Source: CAZJCK01 sp964544635
GTDB taxonomy: Bacteria > Zixibacteria > MSB-5A5 > GN15 > FEB-12
Length of the DNA stretch: 57,945 bases
NCBI GenBank assembly: GCA_964544635.1
Contig: CAZJCK010000014.1
Coordinates: forward strand, 1 to 57,945
Direction of reading: 5' to 3'
Positions 33,768-41,804 of the stretch are shown here, piece after piece. The first letter of the stretch is position 1. Every line of letters begins with the position of its first letter. The notes under the pieces are model-generated. The model was not told the DNA's origin and ran no database searches. It saw only the letters and a list, made by a program, of their open reading frames with translations. The position numbers and the translations under genes were made by a program.

Positions 33768-35777
33768 TTACGGACAGGCCGGCGGCGTCACCCCGCCGGC
33801 AAACAGGCGGTCGACCGAGAACGACAGGTCGATCGGGTCAGCCGATGAACCGTCGCCGTTCACATCGGCCTCAATGGTACACTCGGCTGCCTGACCACCC
33901 GCAAACAGGTAGTCGACCAGCGAACTCAGATCGATCGGGTCCATGTCTGTGCCGTCGCCGTTAAAGTCACCACGGATGCCCTGGCAACACGTTCCCAGCC
34001 GCTGGTGGTAGTTCAGGCCACCATGGTCCTCGCCGATCAAGGCATCATCGTCACCATCGCCGTCGACATCGGCAAACGCCGGCGCCAGTTGCGAGCCATC
34101 GTCATACCCCGGCAAGGTATCCGGCTGCAGCACCAGGGAGAGGGAATCGGGGAAGACTCCGCTGGGGGTCGTATTGCGATACCAGTCAAGGGCTTCGCCG
34201 GCCCCGCCAATTATCAGGTCTTTGCGGCCGTCCGCATCCCAGTCATACACCGTCACGAGGGCATACTCACGCGCCACCTGTTTGATCAGTTTGTTTGTCA
34301 GCAGCACCAGGTTGGGTGTCTCGGGTGTGCCGATATTCTGGTACAACAACACATTAGCGAGGCCGTTGAAGTCCCATTCTCCGACCACCAGGTCCGGCAG
34401 GTTGTCGTCGTTCAGGTCGGCGACTCGCGGCACCGCCAGCTGGTCGACCTTCAATCCCAGCCACTGCGTGCTCACCTGGACCGGATTGAAACTGTTGGCG
34501 TCGCCTTCATTACTCCAGTACTCGATCCGCCCCAGGCCGGTCCCGATCAACAGGTCGAGGTCACCATCATTGTCCAGATCAGCCAGTTCCGGCGTCGCGT
34601 CGGTTCCGACATCGATCCCAAACCAGGCATCCGATACCAGTTCGAATGAAGGCGCCGTTTTGCTGCCAACGTTTTCATAGTACGCCAGTTGACCGGACGA
34701 TTGCCCAACCAGCAAGTCAATATCGCCGTCACCGTCCAGGTCGGCCGGCGCCGGACGCGCCTGCGAACCGTAGTCGATCGTTTCAATGTAGTTCTGCTCC
34801 ACCTCAACAAAAACTGCCGCCTCGGGAATACCGTCGTTGCGCAAGTACCGAAAATTGTTGATTGGCGACCCATTCGCTACCCCCAACAGCATGTCCAGGT
34901 CACCGTCGCCGTCCAGATCCGATAACGTCACATGATTGAACCCGACCGTCCCGTTCGGCAGATATGTCTCGGTATTCCAGGTCAGATTCGACGAGTCCAC
35001 GGTCCCCAGGTTGTCGAACAGGTACAGGTTGGTGTTAAACAGGTCGCCCCACAACAGGTCGAGTACGTTGTCATTGTTGATATCTGCAAACGTGATAGCC
35101 GAAAACCCGTGCTGCGGCTCGCCGGAATCGCGCGGCCCTGCTCCGGGGAACGCCAGGATCGAATCGTACGCCTGTGTCACCAGTGTGAACGAGGGAGAGG
35201 ATGGACTCCCGGTGTTCTCGTAGAACTCCAACCGGCCGTTGGTATTACCGAAAAAGAAGTCCAGGTCGCCATCGTTGTCCAGATCCTCAAAGTCCCCGGT
35301 ATTATTCGTGCCGGTCACGAATCCGCCAATAGTGCCGTCGACCAGCACAAAACTGGGAGTGGTACCAACTGACTCATTCCGATGAAACGCCACCCCGTTC
35401 GCTTTGTTGTCACAAAACAGGTCGGGGTCGCCGTCAGCATCGAGATCATCCAACCGGTACCACGATCCGACATTGATTCCACCCAACCGTTGCGACTGGA
35501 ACTCCCACACCGGCGACGCTGCCGTGCCGACATTCAGGAACCACGCCACCCGACCATCCTCGTTGCCGACAAACAGGTCGTCCAGGCCGTCACCGTCAAA
35601 ATCAACCAGTTGCGGCTTGGGATCGTTAATCCCGCCATAAAACGGATACGCAATCGCATCCACGCCGTCGCTTACCGGAAACGGTGTGACTTTCCGCTCC
35701 CAGCCCGATTGAGCGAATGCGGTAACGGTGAGCAGTAAAATCAGACAGACAGCGGCAGCAATTCTGAGGTACGACAT
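33768..35777 (-). CDS. Secreted FG-GAP/VCBS beta-propeller protein with two dockerin-like repeats
   Basis: 669 residues. Signal peptide (MSYLRIAAAVCLILLLTVTAFA) followed by many FG-GAP/VCBS-type blades, each with an Asp-rich calcium loop such as 'DFDGDGLDDLFVGNEDG', 'DLDGDGDLDMLLGVANG', 'DLDNDGDLDLLIGTGLG' and 'DVDGDGDDDALIGEDHG'. The chain ends with 'GDFNGDGTDMDPIDLSSL' and 'DVNGDGSSADPIDLSFSV', two dockerin-like repeats like those of the subtilase at 14721-18431. Likely an extracellular, calcium-bound adhesion or binding protein. GAAGGAGAG lies 13-17 bases upstream. No catalytic motif. Confidence 0.92.
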   Translation of the reverse strand: MSYLRIAAAVCLILLLTVTAFAQSGWERKVTPFPVSDGVDAIAYPFYGGINDPKPQLVDFDGDGLDDLFVGNEDGRVAWFLNVGTAASPVWEFQSQRLGGINVGSWYRLDDLDADGDPDLFCDNKANGVAFHRNESVGTTPSFVLVDGTIGGFVTGTNNTGDFEDLDNDGDLDFFFGNTNGRLEFYENTGSPSSPSFTLVTQAYDSILAFPGAGPRDSGEPQHGFSAITFADINNDNVLDLLWGDLFNTNLYLFDNLGTVDSSNLTWNTETYLPNGTVGFNHVTLSDLDGDGDLDMLLGVANGSPINNFRYLRNDGIPEAAVFVEVEQNYIETIDYGSQARPAPADLDGDGDIDLLVGQSSGQLAYYENVGSKTAPSFELVSDAWFGIDVGTDATPELADLDNDGDLDLLIGTGLGRIEYWSNEGDANSFNPVQVSTQWLGLKVDQLAVPRVADLNDDNLPDLVVGEWDFNGLANVLLYQNIGTPETPNLVLLTNKLIKQVAREYALVTVYDWDADGRKDLIIGGAGEALDWYRNTTPSGVFPDSLSLVLQPDTLPGYDDGSQLAPAFADVDGDGDDDALIGEDHGGLNYHQRLGTCCQGIRGDFNGDGTDMDPIDLSSLVDYLFAGGQAAECTIEADVNGDGSSADPIDLSFSVDRLFAGGVTPPACP

Positions 35778-35886
35778 GGTGTGTTTGCTCTCTCCTTCTT
35801 TGGTATCCCTGACCCCACCAACGCCGCAAAACTCCCTTCAGTTCCCCCCGGGAACATATGGCCGGATCATGTGTGCAAAGAGACTG

Positions 35887-35915
35887 TTGTATAAATATCG
35901 GCAGAACATTATGTT
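35887..35915 (+). promoter_or_regulatory. Possible promoter of the radical-SAM gene
   Basis: TTGTAT (35887-35892), 17-base spacer, TATGTT (35910-35915). The start codon lies only about 15 bases past the -10, so the leader would be very short. Confidence 0.4.
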
Positions 35916-35929
35916 ATGGACGAAATGAG

Positions 35930-37030
35930 ATGAAAAAACGTGAGTTTATCAATAGCAATACTATCCGCACTGATCACTGGCATGCCCTAAAATCCGGCCG
36001 GATTCAGTGCGATATTTGCCCCCGCGGCTGCAAGCTCGACGAGGGCCAGAAAGGTTTCTGCTTTGTCCGCGAACGCCAGGGTGACGAAATCGTCCTGACC
36101 ACCTACGGGCGCTCTTCGGGCTTCTGTATCGACCCCATCGAAAAGAAGCCGCTGAACCATTTCTATCCCGGCAGTTCGGTTCTCTCGTTCGGCACCGCCG
36201 GCTGTAATCTCGGCTGCAAATTTTGCCAGAACTGGGATATCAGCAAATCGAAAGAGATCGACCGCCTTTCCTCCGAGGCCGGCCCCGAGCAGATCGCCCG
36301 CGCCGCCGAAGATCTCGACTGTACGTCAGTCGCCTTCACCTACAATGATCCGGTCATCTTCTTCGAGTACGCCATCGACACCGCCACCGCCTGCCGCGAA
36401 CGCGGCATCAAGGCTGTCGCCGTCACCGCCGGCGAGATCATGCCGGAACCTCGCGTCGAGTTCTTCAAGCACATGGATGCCGTCAATGTCGATTTCAAAG
36501 CTTTCACCGACAAATTCTACCGGCAACTGACCGGCGCCAAACTGCTCCCGGTGCTCGAAACGATGAAGTACCTCAAACACGAAACCGACTGCTGGTTCGA
36601 ACTGACCAATCTTGTTATCCCCGGCGAAAACGATTCCGACGACGAACTGCGCGACATGTCGGAGTGGATCATGAAAGAACTCGGTTCCGACGTCCCCCTC
36701 CACTTCTCCGCATTCCATCCCGATTACCTGATGCTCGATCACCAGCCGACACCGCCCGCCACCCTCACTCGCGCTCGCAGTATCGCCCAGGCGGCCGGGC
36801 TGCGGTATGTCTATACCGGTAACGTACACGATTCCAACGGTCAATCTACTTACTGCCACAACTGCGGTAAGACAGTCATCGGTCGCGACTGGTACGTACT
36901 GTCCGACTACAAGCTCGATGAACACGGTGCCTGCAGTCACTGCGGTACACCATGCGCCGGACAGTTCGGCAGCGGACCGGGTAAATTTGGTGCGCGACGT
37001 ATCCCCGTGCGCATCGCCGACTACGCGTAG
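35930..37030 (+). CDS. AmmeMemoRadiSam system radical SAM enzyme
   Basis: 366 residues from the ATG at 35930 (MKKREFINSNTIRTDHW). PflA-like radical SAM protein: an N-terminal Cys cluster 'CDICPRGCKLDEGQKGFC', the 4Fe-4S motif CxxxCxxC as 'GTAGCNLGCKFCQNWDISK', 'VAFTYNDPVIFFEYA', 'NVDFKAFTDKFY' and a late zinc-ribbon-like part 'YCHNCGK...CSHCGTPC'. This matches the family that pairs genomically with AMMECR1 and Memo proteins, the basis of its name. Neither partner is in the window. A SAM methyltransferase follows 8 bases later. The chemistry performed is not established for this family. Confidence 0.9.
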   Translation: MKKREFINSNTIRTDHWHALKSGRIQCDICPRGCKLDEGQKGFCFVRERQGDEIVLTTYGRSSGFCIDPIEKKPLNHFYPGSSVLSFGTAGCNLGCKFCQNWDISKSKEIDRLSSEAGPEQIARAAEDLDCTSVAFTYNDPVIFFEYAIDTATACRERGIKAVAVTAGEIMPEPRVEFFKHMDAVNVDFKAFTDKFYRQLTGAKLLPVLETMKYLKHETDCWFELTNLVIPGENDSDDELRDMSEWIMKELGSDVPLHFSAFHPDYLMLDHQPTPPATLTRARSIAQAAGLRYVYTGNVHDSNGQSTYCHNCGKTVIGRDWYVLSDYKLDEHGACSHCGTPCAGQFGSGPGKFGARRIPVRIADYA

Positions 37031-37038
37031 AGGAAACT

Positions 37039-37803
37039 ATGGCACAGAAGAAACAACCGTCAGCATTTGAACGCTACGCTCATGAGTATGATCTCATGAC
37101 CGACGCTGCTGCGCGCGAACCGAATCATCTGAAAGAGATCGATACCCTCATCTCCCGCTTCAAACCGAGGCGCGTGCTCGATGCCGGCTGTGCCTCCGGC
37201 CTCACTACCGTGCTCTTTGCCGAGCGCGGGGTAGAGGCGGTCGGACTCGACCGCTCCAAGCCGATGCTCGCCATCGCGATAGAGAAAGCCGCCCGGCGCA
37301 ATGTCGTCGCCGAGTTCATTTACGGTGACTTCGAGAAGCTCCCCAAACGTCTCGACGGCAGCTTCGACCTGATCGTCTGCCTCGCCAATTCGATAAGCGG
37401 CGTCGACAGTCTCTCGGGCTTGCTGGCCTCCCTGCGCGGTTTCAAACGGCTGCTCCAACCAAACGGCCACCTCGTCCTGCAACTGCTTAACTACGCCGCC
37501 ATAAAAGAGGGGGAGCTGTTTCCGGTGAAAGTGACACATAACGACGGTATCGTCTATGAACGCTTCTCCGAACGGCGCGGCAAAGTTCTGTCGATATATC
37601 TCACCCGTACCGACCTTAAGCAGTCGCCGCCGACGCTCGAACCGTTTCGTCACGATTTCGACAACTTCACAGTCGACGAAGTTCTCGACCGCACCAAAAG
37701 AGCCGGTTTCACCGACATCAAGAAGTTTGGCGATCTGAAGCTGACGCAACGTTTTTCGAAGCAGCGCCGCGACCTCGTCATCACCGCCCGCAACCCCGCC
37801 TGA
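37039..37803 (+). CDS. Class I SAM-dependent methyltransferase
   Basis: 254 residues. Rossmann-type methyltransferase with SAM loop 'RVLDAGCASGLTTVLFAERG' and acidic strand 'AVGLDRSKPMLAIAIEKA'. 'EFIYGDFEKLP' and 'DLIVCLANSISGVDSLSG' are motif II/III-like, and 'LQPNGHLVLQLLNYAAI' follows. The C-terminal half ('VYERFSERRGKVL', 'HDFDNFTVDEVL') resembles small-molecule or quinone-type enzymes, but the substrate cannot be told. It starts 8 bases after the radical-SAM gene, with GAGGAAAC upstream, so the two probably form an operon. It is followed by a long gene-free repeat island. Confidence 0.88.
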   Translation: MAQKKQPSAFERYAHEYDLMTDAAAREPNHLKEIDTLISRFKPRRVLDAGCASGLTTVLFAERGVEAVGLDRSKPMLAIAIEKAARRNVVAEFIYGDFEKLPKRLDGSFDLIVCLANSISGVDSLSGLLASLRGFKRLLQPNGHLVLQLLNYAAIKEGELFPVKVTHNDGIVYERFSERRGKVLSIYLTRTDLKQSPPTLEPFRHDFDNFTVDEVLDRTKRAGFTDIKKFGDLKLTQRFSKQRRDLVITARNPA

Positions 37804-37850
37804 CCGCTCGTTTCAGACATCTCCGCAGGGCAGCCTCAGTGTTCTTGTAG

Positions 37851-37889
37851 GTCGAAACCTCGAGGCCCGCAGGGCCGAAGAGTTTCGAC
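37851..37889. repeat. Nested palindrome 1
   Basis: Outer arms GTCGAAAC/GTTTCGAC, inner arms GGCCC/GGGCC with loop GCA, short unequal spacers between tiers. Confidence 0.85.
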
Positions 37890-37982
37890 ACGATCTATAC
37901 AGAGTACCCACCTTTCAGGTGGACCATTCGCTGTCATCCCGGACGCAGTCCCATTATGCTACCGACGCCCCCGCGACACGTC

Positions 37983-38025
37983 ATCCCGGACAAGATCCGC
38001 CGAAGGCGGATCGCAGAGCCGGGAT
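37983..38025. repeat. Nested palindrome 2
   Basis: Outer arms ATCCCGG/CCGGGAT, inner arms GATCCGCC/GGCGGATC with loop GAA. The strongest of the set. Confidence 0.88.
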
Positions 38026-38129
38026 CCATCTTTTCTTGGGTTCAGTAATTCGTAAAATCGGAGGAAGAAACTCACCGCAAGCGGAGGGCTACAAACAGGC
38101 TTGCTGGTAGCTCGCACCCACCCGAGTCA

Positions 38130-38147
38130 TTCTGGCGAAGGCCAGAA
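38130..38147. repeat. Simple palindrome
   Basis: Perfect 7-bp arms TTCTGGC/GCCAGAA with loop GAAG; the arm sequence is reused in the next element. Confidence 0.8.
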
Positions 38148-38185
38148 CCCACTCTTACAAACTAATTACGTAGGCGTGAATGTAG

Positions 38186-38213
38186 GCCAGAATGTCCCGC
38201 AGGGACTTCTGGC
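38186..38213. repeat. Nested palindrome 3
   Basis: Outer arms GCCAGAA/TTCTGGC, one bulged T, inner arms GTCCC/GGGAC with loop GCA (same loop as palindrome 1). Confidence 0.82.
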
Positions 38214-38233
38214 GTCTTTATCATTCGCCGGAT

Positions 38234-38277
38234 CCCGGAACTCTGCACCCGGCAATCGCCGGTCTTGAGATTCCGGG
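38234..38277. repeat. Nested palindrome 4
   Basis: Outer arms CCCGGAA/TTCCGGG, inner arms CCGGC/GCCGG with loop AATC. Confidence 0.8.
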
Positions 38278-38395
38278 CTACATACAAAATGCCATCGCGA
38301 TTCATCCCGGCGGAAATGACACAGGGCAGCGTCACGCAATTCGCGGCCGGCTAATCAAAGACCTGCCATCTTCATATCGTGGCTCCACAACTGCG

Positions 38396-38406
38396 CCCCC
38401 CCCCCC
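38396..38406 (+). repeat. C11 homopolymer run upstream of the PrsW/YhfC-like gene
   Basis: Eleven C residues about 50 bases before the start at 38455, where promoter or leader would lie. It could be slippage-prone, or a site of assembly error. Confidence 0.8.
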
Positions 38407-38454
38407 GTTTAAACCTTTGACATCCCACCACCAGCCCATATCTTCCGCACCATC

Positions 38455-39960
38455 ATGCGCCGACTACTGACAATGACCATCGCCGCGGTCCTACTCCTGG
38501 CAGCCGGCGGCCACGCCCAGCTCGATCGCGCCAGTCAGGCCGTCGACTCCGTCACCGCCTACCGCCCCGTCGGCGACTTCCGTCTCTGGACCTTCGTCTC
38601 CCGCGACTCCGCCATCGGCACCCTTACGTCGCGCATCCTTGAACGTTCCGACTTTGACGGCCGTCCCGCCATCGTCTTCGAAAGCGCCCTTGATATGGAC
38701 TACAATCCGATCGGCCAGGACCGCACTATGACCATCACCGGCGAACGGACTGTCACCCGGAATGGTCTCCTGCTCGCTGAAGCGCTCGATCTGCAAGTCG
38801 GCGACCAGGCCGCCGAAATCGAAATTGAGGTACAGGACAGCCTTCTCGTCGGCCACATGACCCGAGGTGATCAGGAACTGGATGTTGCCTATGCCTACCC
38901 GCGACTCATGCCTGCCGCCAACTCGCTCTTTCTCGACCAGTACGAAATGTACTTCGCCCTGCGTGATCTCAAGGTCGGCGACGCGATCGACGACTCGTTG
39001 TACGTACCCCGCGACGGTTTTGCGACGGCCATTGTCGGCGAGGTCTTCAATTTCTCGTACCAGCGTCGCTACCAGGACATCTACGACTCAGTCTACAGTA
39101 TCATGCTCACGCAACCGGAACAGGTCGAGCTGCTCTTCACGCCCGACAAGAAACTGGTCAAAGCAATCTTCCCCGCCCGCGACATGCGGGTCTATCTCGA
39201 CATTGTGCAAAACGAGGCCGACCCCGCCACCCAACCCGGACGTCAACAGCGCCCCACCACCAGTTTTCTTGATAACCTGCCGCACTATGTCGTTTACCTG
39301 ATCGGCAGCCTGCTGGCGATCGCCTTTTTTATCAGGTCCGGCTATCGCTGGAGTATTTCGTGGGTAGCCTACGGTGTCGGTGCTGTCGTCTTCTGGGTCA
39401 TACCCTACACCCAGGTGCCGCTGCAGAACTGGGCGGTGCAGGAGTACTTCATCCCCGGCGTGCAGGGGGGAGGTTCGCCCATGACCCTGGCCATGCTGCC
39501 GTCGGCGGTGGCCGGCGTCATCCAGGAGTTTCTCAAGCTCGGCCTCATCTTCGCCGTCGCCTACCTGGCCAATCTCAAGCAATATCGCATACCGATCATT
39601 GGTGCCATACTCGGCGGCGGCTTCGGTTTCATGGAGGCATGCTATATTATCTCACTCTCGCCGGTCGCGGTCGACATCGCCTCGTGGGTCCTGCTCGAAC
39701 GGATCTTCCTGATCGTTTTCCACACCGCCGCCGGCGCCATGCTCGGCCAGGCCATCTCCGAGAGCGCGCTGCAGGCCGTCATCACCGCCATACTGCTGGC
39801 CGCCGTCAACGGTTTGTGGCGCTACCTGCCGGTGGTCGTGCAGGAGGGCTTCGTTCCGGTCGAAATCATGTACCTGCTGCTGTCCGTCGTTGCTCTCATC
39901 ATGCTCGCTACTGCCCTGATGGTGCGCAAGCGCGGGGAGAGGGCACGGTCGGCCCGCTGA
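38455..39960 (+). CDS. Exported-domain plus PrsW/YhfC-like intramembrane metalloprotease
   Basis: 501 residues. A signal peptide (MRRLLTMTIAAVLLLAAGGHA) and a beta-rich extracytoplasmic domain of about 250 residues precede seven or so membrane helices. The membrane part carries conserved polar motifs in PrsW/YhfC order: 'AGVIQEFLKLGLIFAV' (Glu and Lys), 'GGGFGFMEACYIIS' (Glu) and 'LERIFLIVFHTAAGAMLG' (His). PrsW-type enzymes make site-1-like cuts in membrane regulators such as anti-sigma factors. A sensing outer domain fused to such a protease suggests a signalling role, which is inference. The next gene starts 13 bases downstream. Confidence 0.72.
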   Translation: MRRLLTMTIAAVLLLAAGGHAQLDRASQAVDSVTAYRPVGDFRLWTFVSRDSAIGTLTSRILERSDFDGRPAIVFESALDMDYNPIGQDRTMTITGERTVTRNGLLLAEALDLQVGDQAAEIEIEVQDSLLVGHMTRGDQELDVAYAYPRLMPAANSLFLDQYEMYFALRDLKVGDAIDDSLYVPRDGFATAIVGEVFNFSYQRRYQDIYDSVYSIMLTQPEQVELLFTPDKKLVKAIFPARDMRVYLDIVQNEADPATQPGRQQRPTTSFLDNLPHYVVYLIGSLLAIAFFIRSGYRWSISWVAYGVGAVVFWVIPYTQVPLQNWAVQEYFIPGVQGGGSPMTLAMLPSAVAGVIQEFLKLGLIFAVAYLANLKQYRIPIIGAILGGGFGFMEACYIISLSPVAVDIASWVLLERIFLIVFHTAAGAMLGQAISESALQAVITAILLAAVNGLWRYLPVVVQEGFVPVEIMYLLLSVVALIMLATALMVRKRGERARSAR

Positions 39961-39973
39961 CCACGGTATTCGA

Positions 39974-40675
39974 ATGGACGCGATCCTTTCCACCGCGACG
40001 CTCGTCCTTCTGATCATACTGACCGGCCTGCCGTTTATCTGGCCCTACCGAACCCATCGCGCCATTCTCGTCAGCTTCGCCGTCGGCGTCGCCTTGTCCT
40101 GGGCGATTGGCTTCGTGACGATACTTCTGAGCCTGTTTATTCAATCGGTCTTCTATCAGGACGTTATCCTTGATCTCATCCCGACGTACTTCATCGGTTT
40201 CGTGGTTAGCGTCATCGCCACCGTCGTGATCGACACTGCGCGATACCTGGTCCTGTTCATCATCGCCCATTTCCTGCTGGACAAACCTCGACTGATTCCG
40301 TCGCTTGGGGCCGCCCTTGCGGTTGGTTACTGGCTGATGTCTCTTATCACCAGCGCCTCGGGAGGCTTCGATATTTCAGCCGCCAGCTTTGCAGGCGACG
40401 TCAGCCTCTATCTCAACGCCATATTCGGTGTGGTTGCATTTGTGCTTGTCGGGCTGGCCCTGAGTCGCAGTCTCACGGCCGGTTTTTTTACGATGGCGCT
40501 GCTCATTGTGTTGAAGATCATCCGCCACGACAGCCAGTTTCTCCTGCCCGGCCGCGATTTGTTCGACTACCTTTGGCTGGGAGTAAACTTGGTGATAGTC
40601 CTCGGTCTGTTCGTCCTCGCTCTGTTTCTTATTGACAGGCACAAAAACGGGCCGACTACAACAGCCGGCCCGTGA
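39974..40675 (+). CDS. Hypothetical multi-pass membrane protein
   Basis: 233 residues with about seven hydrophobic helices: near residues 5-22, 30-58, 66-88, 90-102, 108-125, 142-165 and 195-222. Acidic and aromatic residues are few, and 'RYLVLFIIAHFLLDKPR' and 'KIIRHDSQFLLPGRDLF' are the only polar stretches. I do not recognise the family. It starts 13 bases after the PrsW/YhfC-like gene, so they are likely co-transcribed and perhaps partners or protease and substrate. The last codons lie inside a GC-rich hairpin that serves as the terminator of the opposite-strand gene. Confidence 0.75.
   Translation: MDAILSTATLVLLIILTGLPFIWPYRTHRAILVSFAVGVALSWAIGFVTILLSLFIQSVFYQDVILDLIPTYFIGFVVSVIATVVIDTARYLVLFIIAHFLLDKPRLIPSLGAALAVGYWLMSLITSASGGFDISAASFAGDVSLYLNAIFGVVAFVLVGLALSRSLTAGFFTMALLIVLKIIRHDSQFLLPGRDLFDYLWLGVNLVIVLGLFVLALFLIDRHKNGPTTTAGP
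40643..40673 (-). terminator. Rho-independent terminator for the small DUF6249-like gene
   Basis: Minus strand: arms ACGGGCCG/CGGCCCGT, 11-base loop, then five T residues. It lies inside the 3' end of the convergent plus-strand gene, so its sequence is shared with coding DNA; the hairpin could also end plus-strand transcripts. Confidence 0.75.
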
Positions 40676-40706
40676 CGGTGTGATTCAGTACAGCAGATTG
40701 AACTGA

Positions 40707-41090
40707 TCACGAAACGCTTTGGCCACCACCGCCCGCTCCGGTCGAATGGTGCTTGTCACTGCCGGAATCCTTCGGCGCCAGCCAGAAATAGACCAAGAAG
40801 GCGATTCCGGCGAATACGAACATCAACCCGACAGTCCCTTCATCGGTCATGTAGAAGACATTGAGCTGACGAAGCAGGAAGGCCAGGCCGATACCGGCCA
40901 GCACCAGCCCCCACTTCAGGTTACTGAGGCGGTCGTGGTGTGCCGGCCGTGCCCACAAATTCTTGGCCGATTCATCCAGCTTGCCCGACCGTATCAACAG
41001 GTTCCGCGTCCGGGCTTCCGCCAATATCTTGATTATCCACCCTATGGCGCCGAAAATAACTGCCGGAATCAATACTTCATTTAAGTCCAT
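40707..41090 (-). CDS. Small DUF6249-like membrane protein
   Basis: 127 residues from the ATG at 41090, with AAGGAG six bases upstream (a GTG one codon earlier is too close to it). An N-terminal hydrophobic segment ('VLIPAVIFGAIGWIIKILAE') is followed by a charged loop and two helices ('LKWGLVLAGIGLAFLL', 'VGLMFVFAGIAFLVYFW'), then a Gly/Ser/His-rich tail. The two-helix unit 'LKWGLVLAGIGLAFLLRQ' matches DUF6249-like proteins often seen near ECF sigma factors. It is divergent from the sigma factor at 41226 and may be one of its targets, which is inference. Confidence 0.75.
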   Translation of the reverse strand: MDLNEVLIPAVIFGAIGWIIKILAEARTRNLLIRSGKLDESAKNLWARPAHHDRLSNLKWGLVLAGIGLAFLLRQLNVFYMTDEGTVGLMFVFAGIAFLVYFWLAPKDSGSDKHHSTGAGGGGQSVS

Positions 41091-41225
41091 CACTGTCTCC
41101 TTATCTCGAGTTCTTGTCTTTTTCCGTCCTCTGACCCATCAGACAGCCCAAATTCCCCAAATGTTGCACCGGCTAACTGAAACATTTCCGGTCCGGAACC
41201 AGTCATATGGGATAAAGACGGTACT

Positions 41226-41804
41226 ATGGAATCAGCCCAGCAGCTTATCGACAGAATCCTTGATGGTGACCGCGCCGCCTTCCGCCATATCGTGGAAGAC
41301 TACCAGCGGTTGGTCCATCATATTGTCGGTAAGATGGTGACTGATCCGTCCGATAAAGAGGACCTGGCCCAGGACGTGTTCCTCAGGGTCTTCCAGAAAC
41401 TCGGCTCCTTCCGCGCCGAGGCAAAGCTGTCGACCTGGATCGCCCAGATTGCCTTCAACACGACCGTCAACTTCGTCCAGAAGAAACGGCCCGATCTGCT
41501 TGGCGACTTGGCTGGCGACGACCACGACAGCGACCTCGATGCGTTCGCCGCCGACCTGATCGAACCGGACAACCAGACTGTCCGCACCGATATGGGTGAA
41601 CGGATCCGCGAAGCAATCGACCAGCTCCCCGTCCAGTACGGCCTGGTCGTTGCACTCTACCACCTCGAGGAGATGTCCTACCGCGACATCGGCGAAGTCC
41701 TTGATCTTCCCGACGGTACCGTGAAGAGCCATCTCTTTAGAGGTCGAAAGATGCTGAAAGATAAGTTGTTGAACAAATACAGTCAGGAGGACCTGTGCGC
41801 CTGA
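41226..41804 (+). CDS. ECF-type RNA polymerase sigma factor
   Basis: 192 residues. Region 2 is clear ('DKEDLAQDVFLRVFQKLGSF', 'KLSTWIAQIAFNTTVNF') and region 4 ends the protein ('LPVQYGLVVALYHLEEMSYR', 'IGEVLDLPDGTVKSHLFRGR'). The linker is Asp-rich. It directs polymerase to a small regulon, held in check by the anti-sigma factor whose gene overlaps its 3' end by 10 bases. The promoter region was checked for the GGAAC/CGTC type of ECF autoregulation: GGAACC occurs, but no matching -10 at the right spacing. Confidence 0.95.
   Translation: MESAQQLIDRILDGDRAAFRHIVEDYQRLVHHIVGKMVTDPSDKEDLAQDVFLRVFQKLGSFRAEAKLSTWIAQIAFNTTVNFVQKKRPDLLGDLAGDDHDSDLDAFAADLIEPDNQTVRTDMGERIREAIDQLPVQYGLVVALYHLEEMSYRDIGEVLDLPDGTVKSHLFRGRKMLKDKLLNKYSQEDLCA

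Larger units (their letters stand above)
37804..38454. repeat. Gene-free island of nested inverted repeats
   Basis: 651 bases with no convincing reading frame. It holds a CCACCT/AGGTGG hairpin (37908-37922), at least four two-tier palindromes and a perfect simple one (listed separately), two copies of GTCATCCCGGAC (37933-37944, 37980-37991) and a C11 run close to the next gene. Pieces recur at 45667-46150 and 49160-49260, so this looks like an interspersed intergenic repeat family. Confidence 0.8.

Noticed and set aside
37804..38454. CRISPR array
   Set aside because: The repeats are palindromes of differing sequence with no constant direct repeat and no regular spacers; no cas genes nearby.
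37919..38470. Short plus-strand frames of 60-90 codons in the repeat island
   Set aside because: They run through palindromes and the C11 tract and have no start context.
41185..41225. GGAACC before the ECF sigma gene as an autoregulated ECF promoter
   Set aside because: No CGTC-like -10 at the expected 16-17 base spacing.
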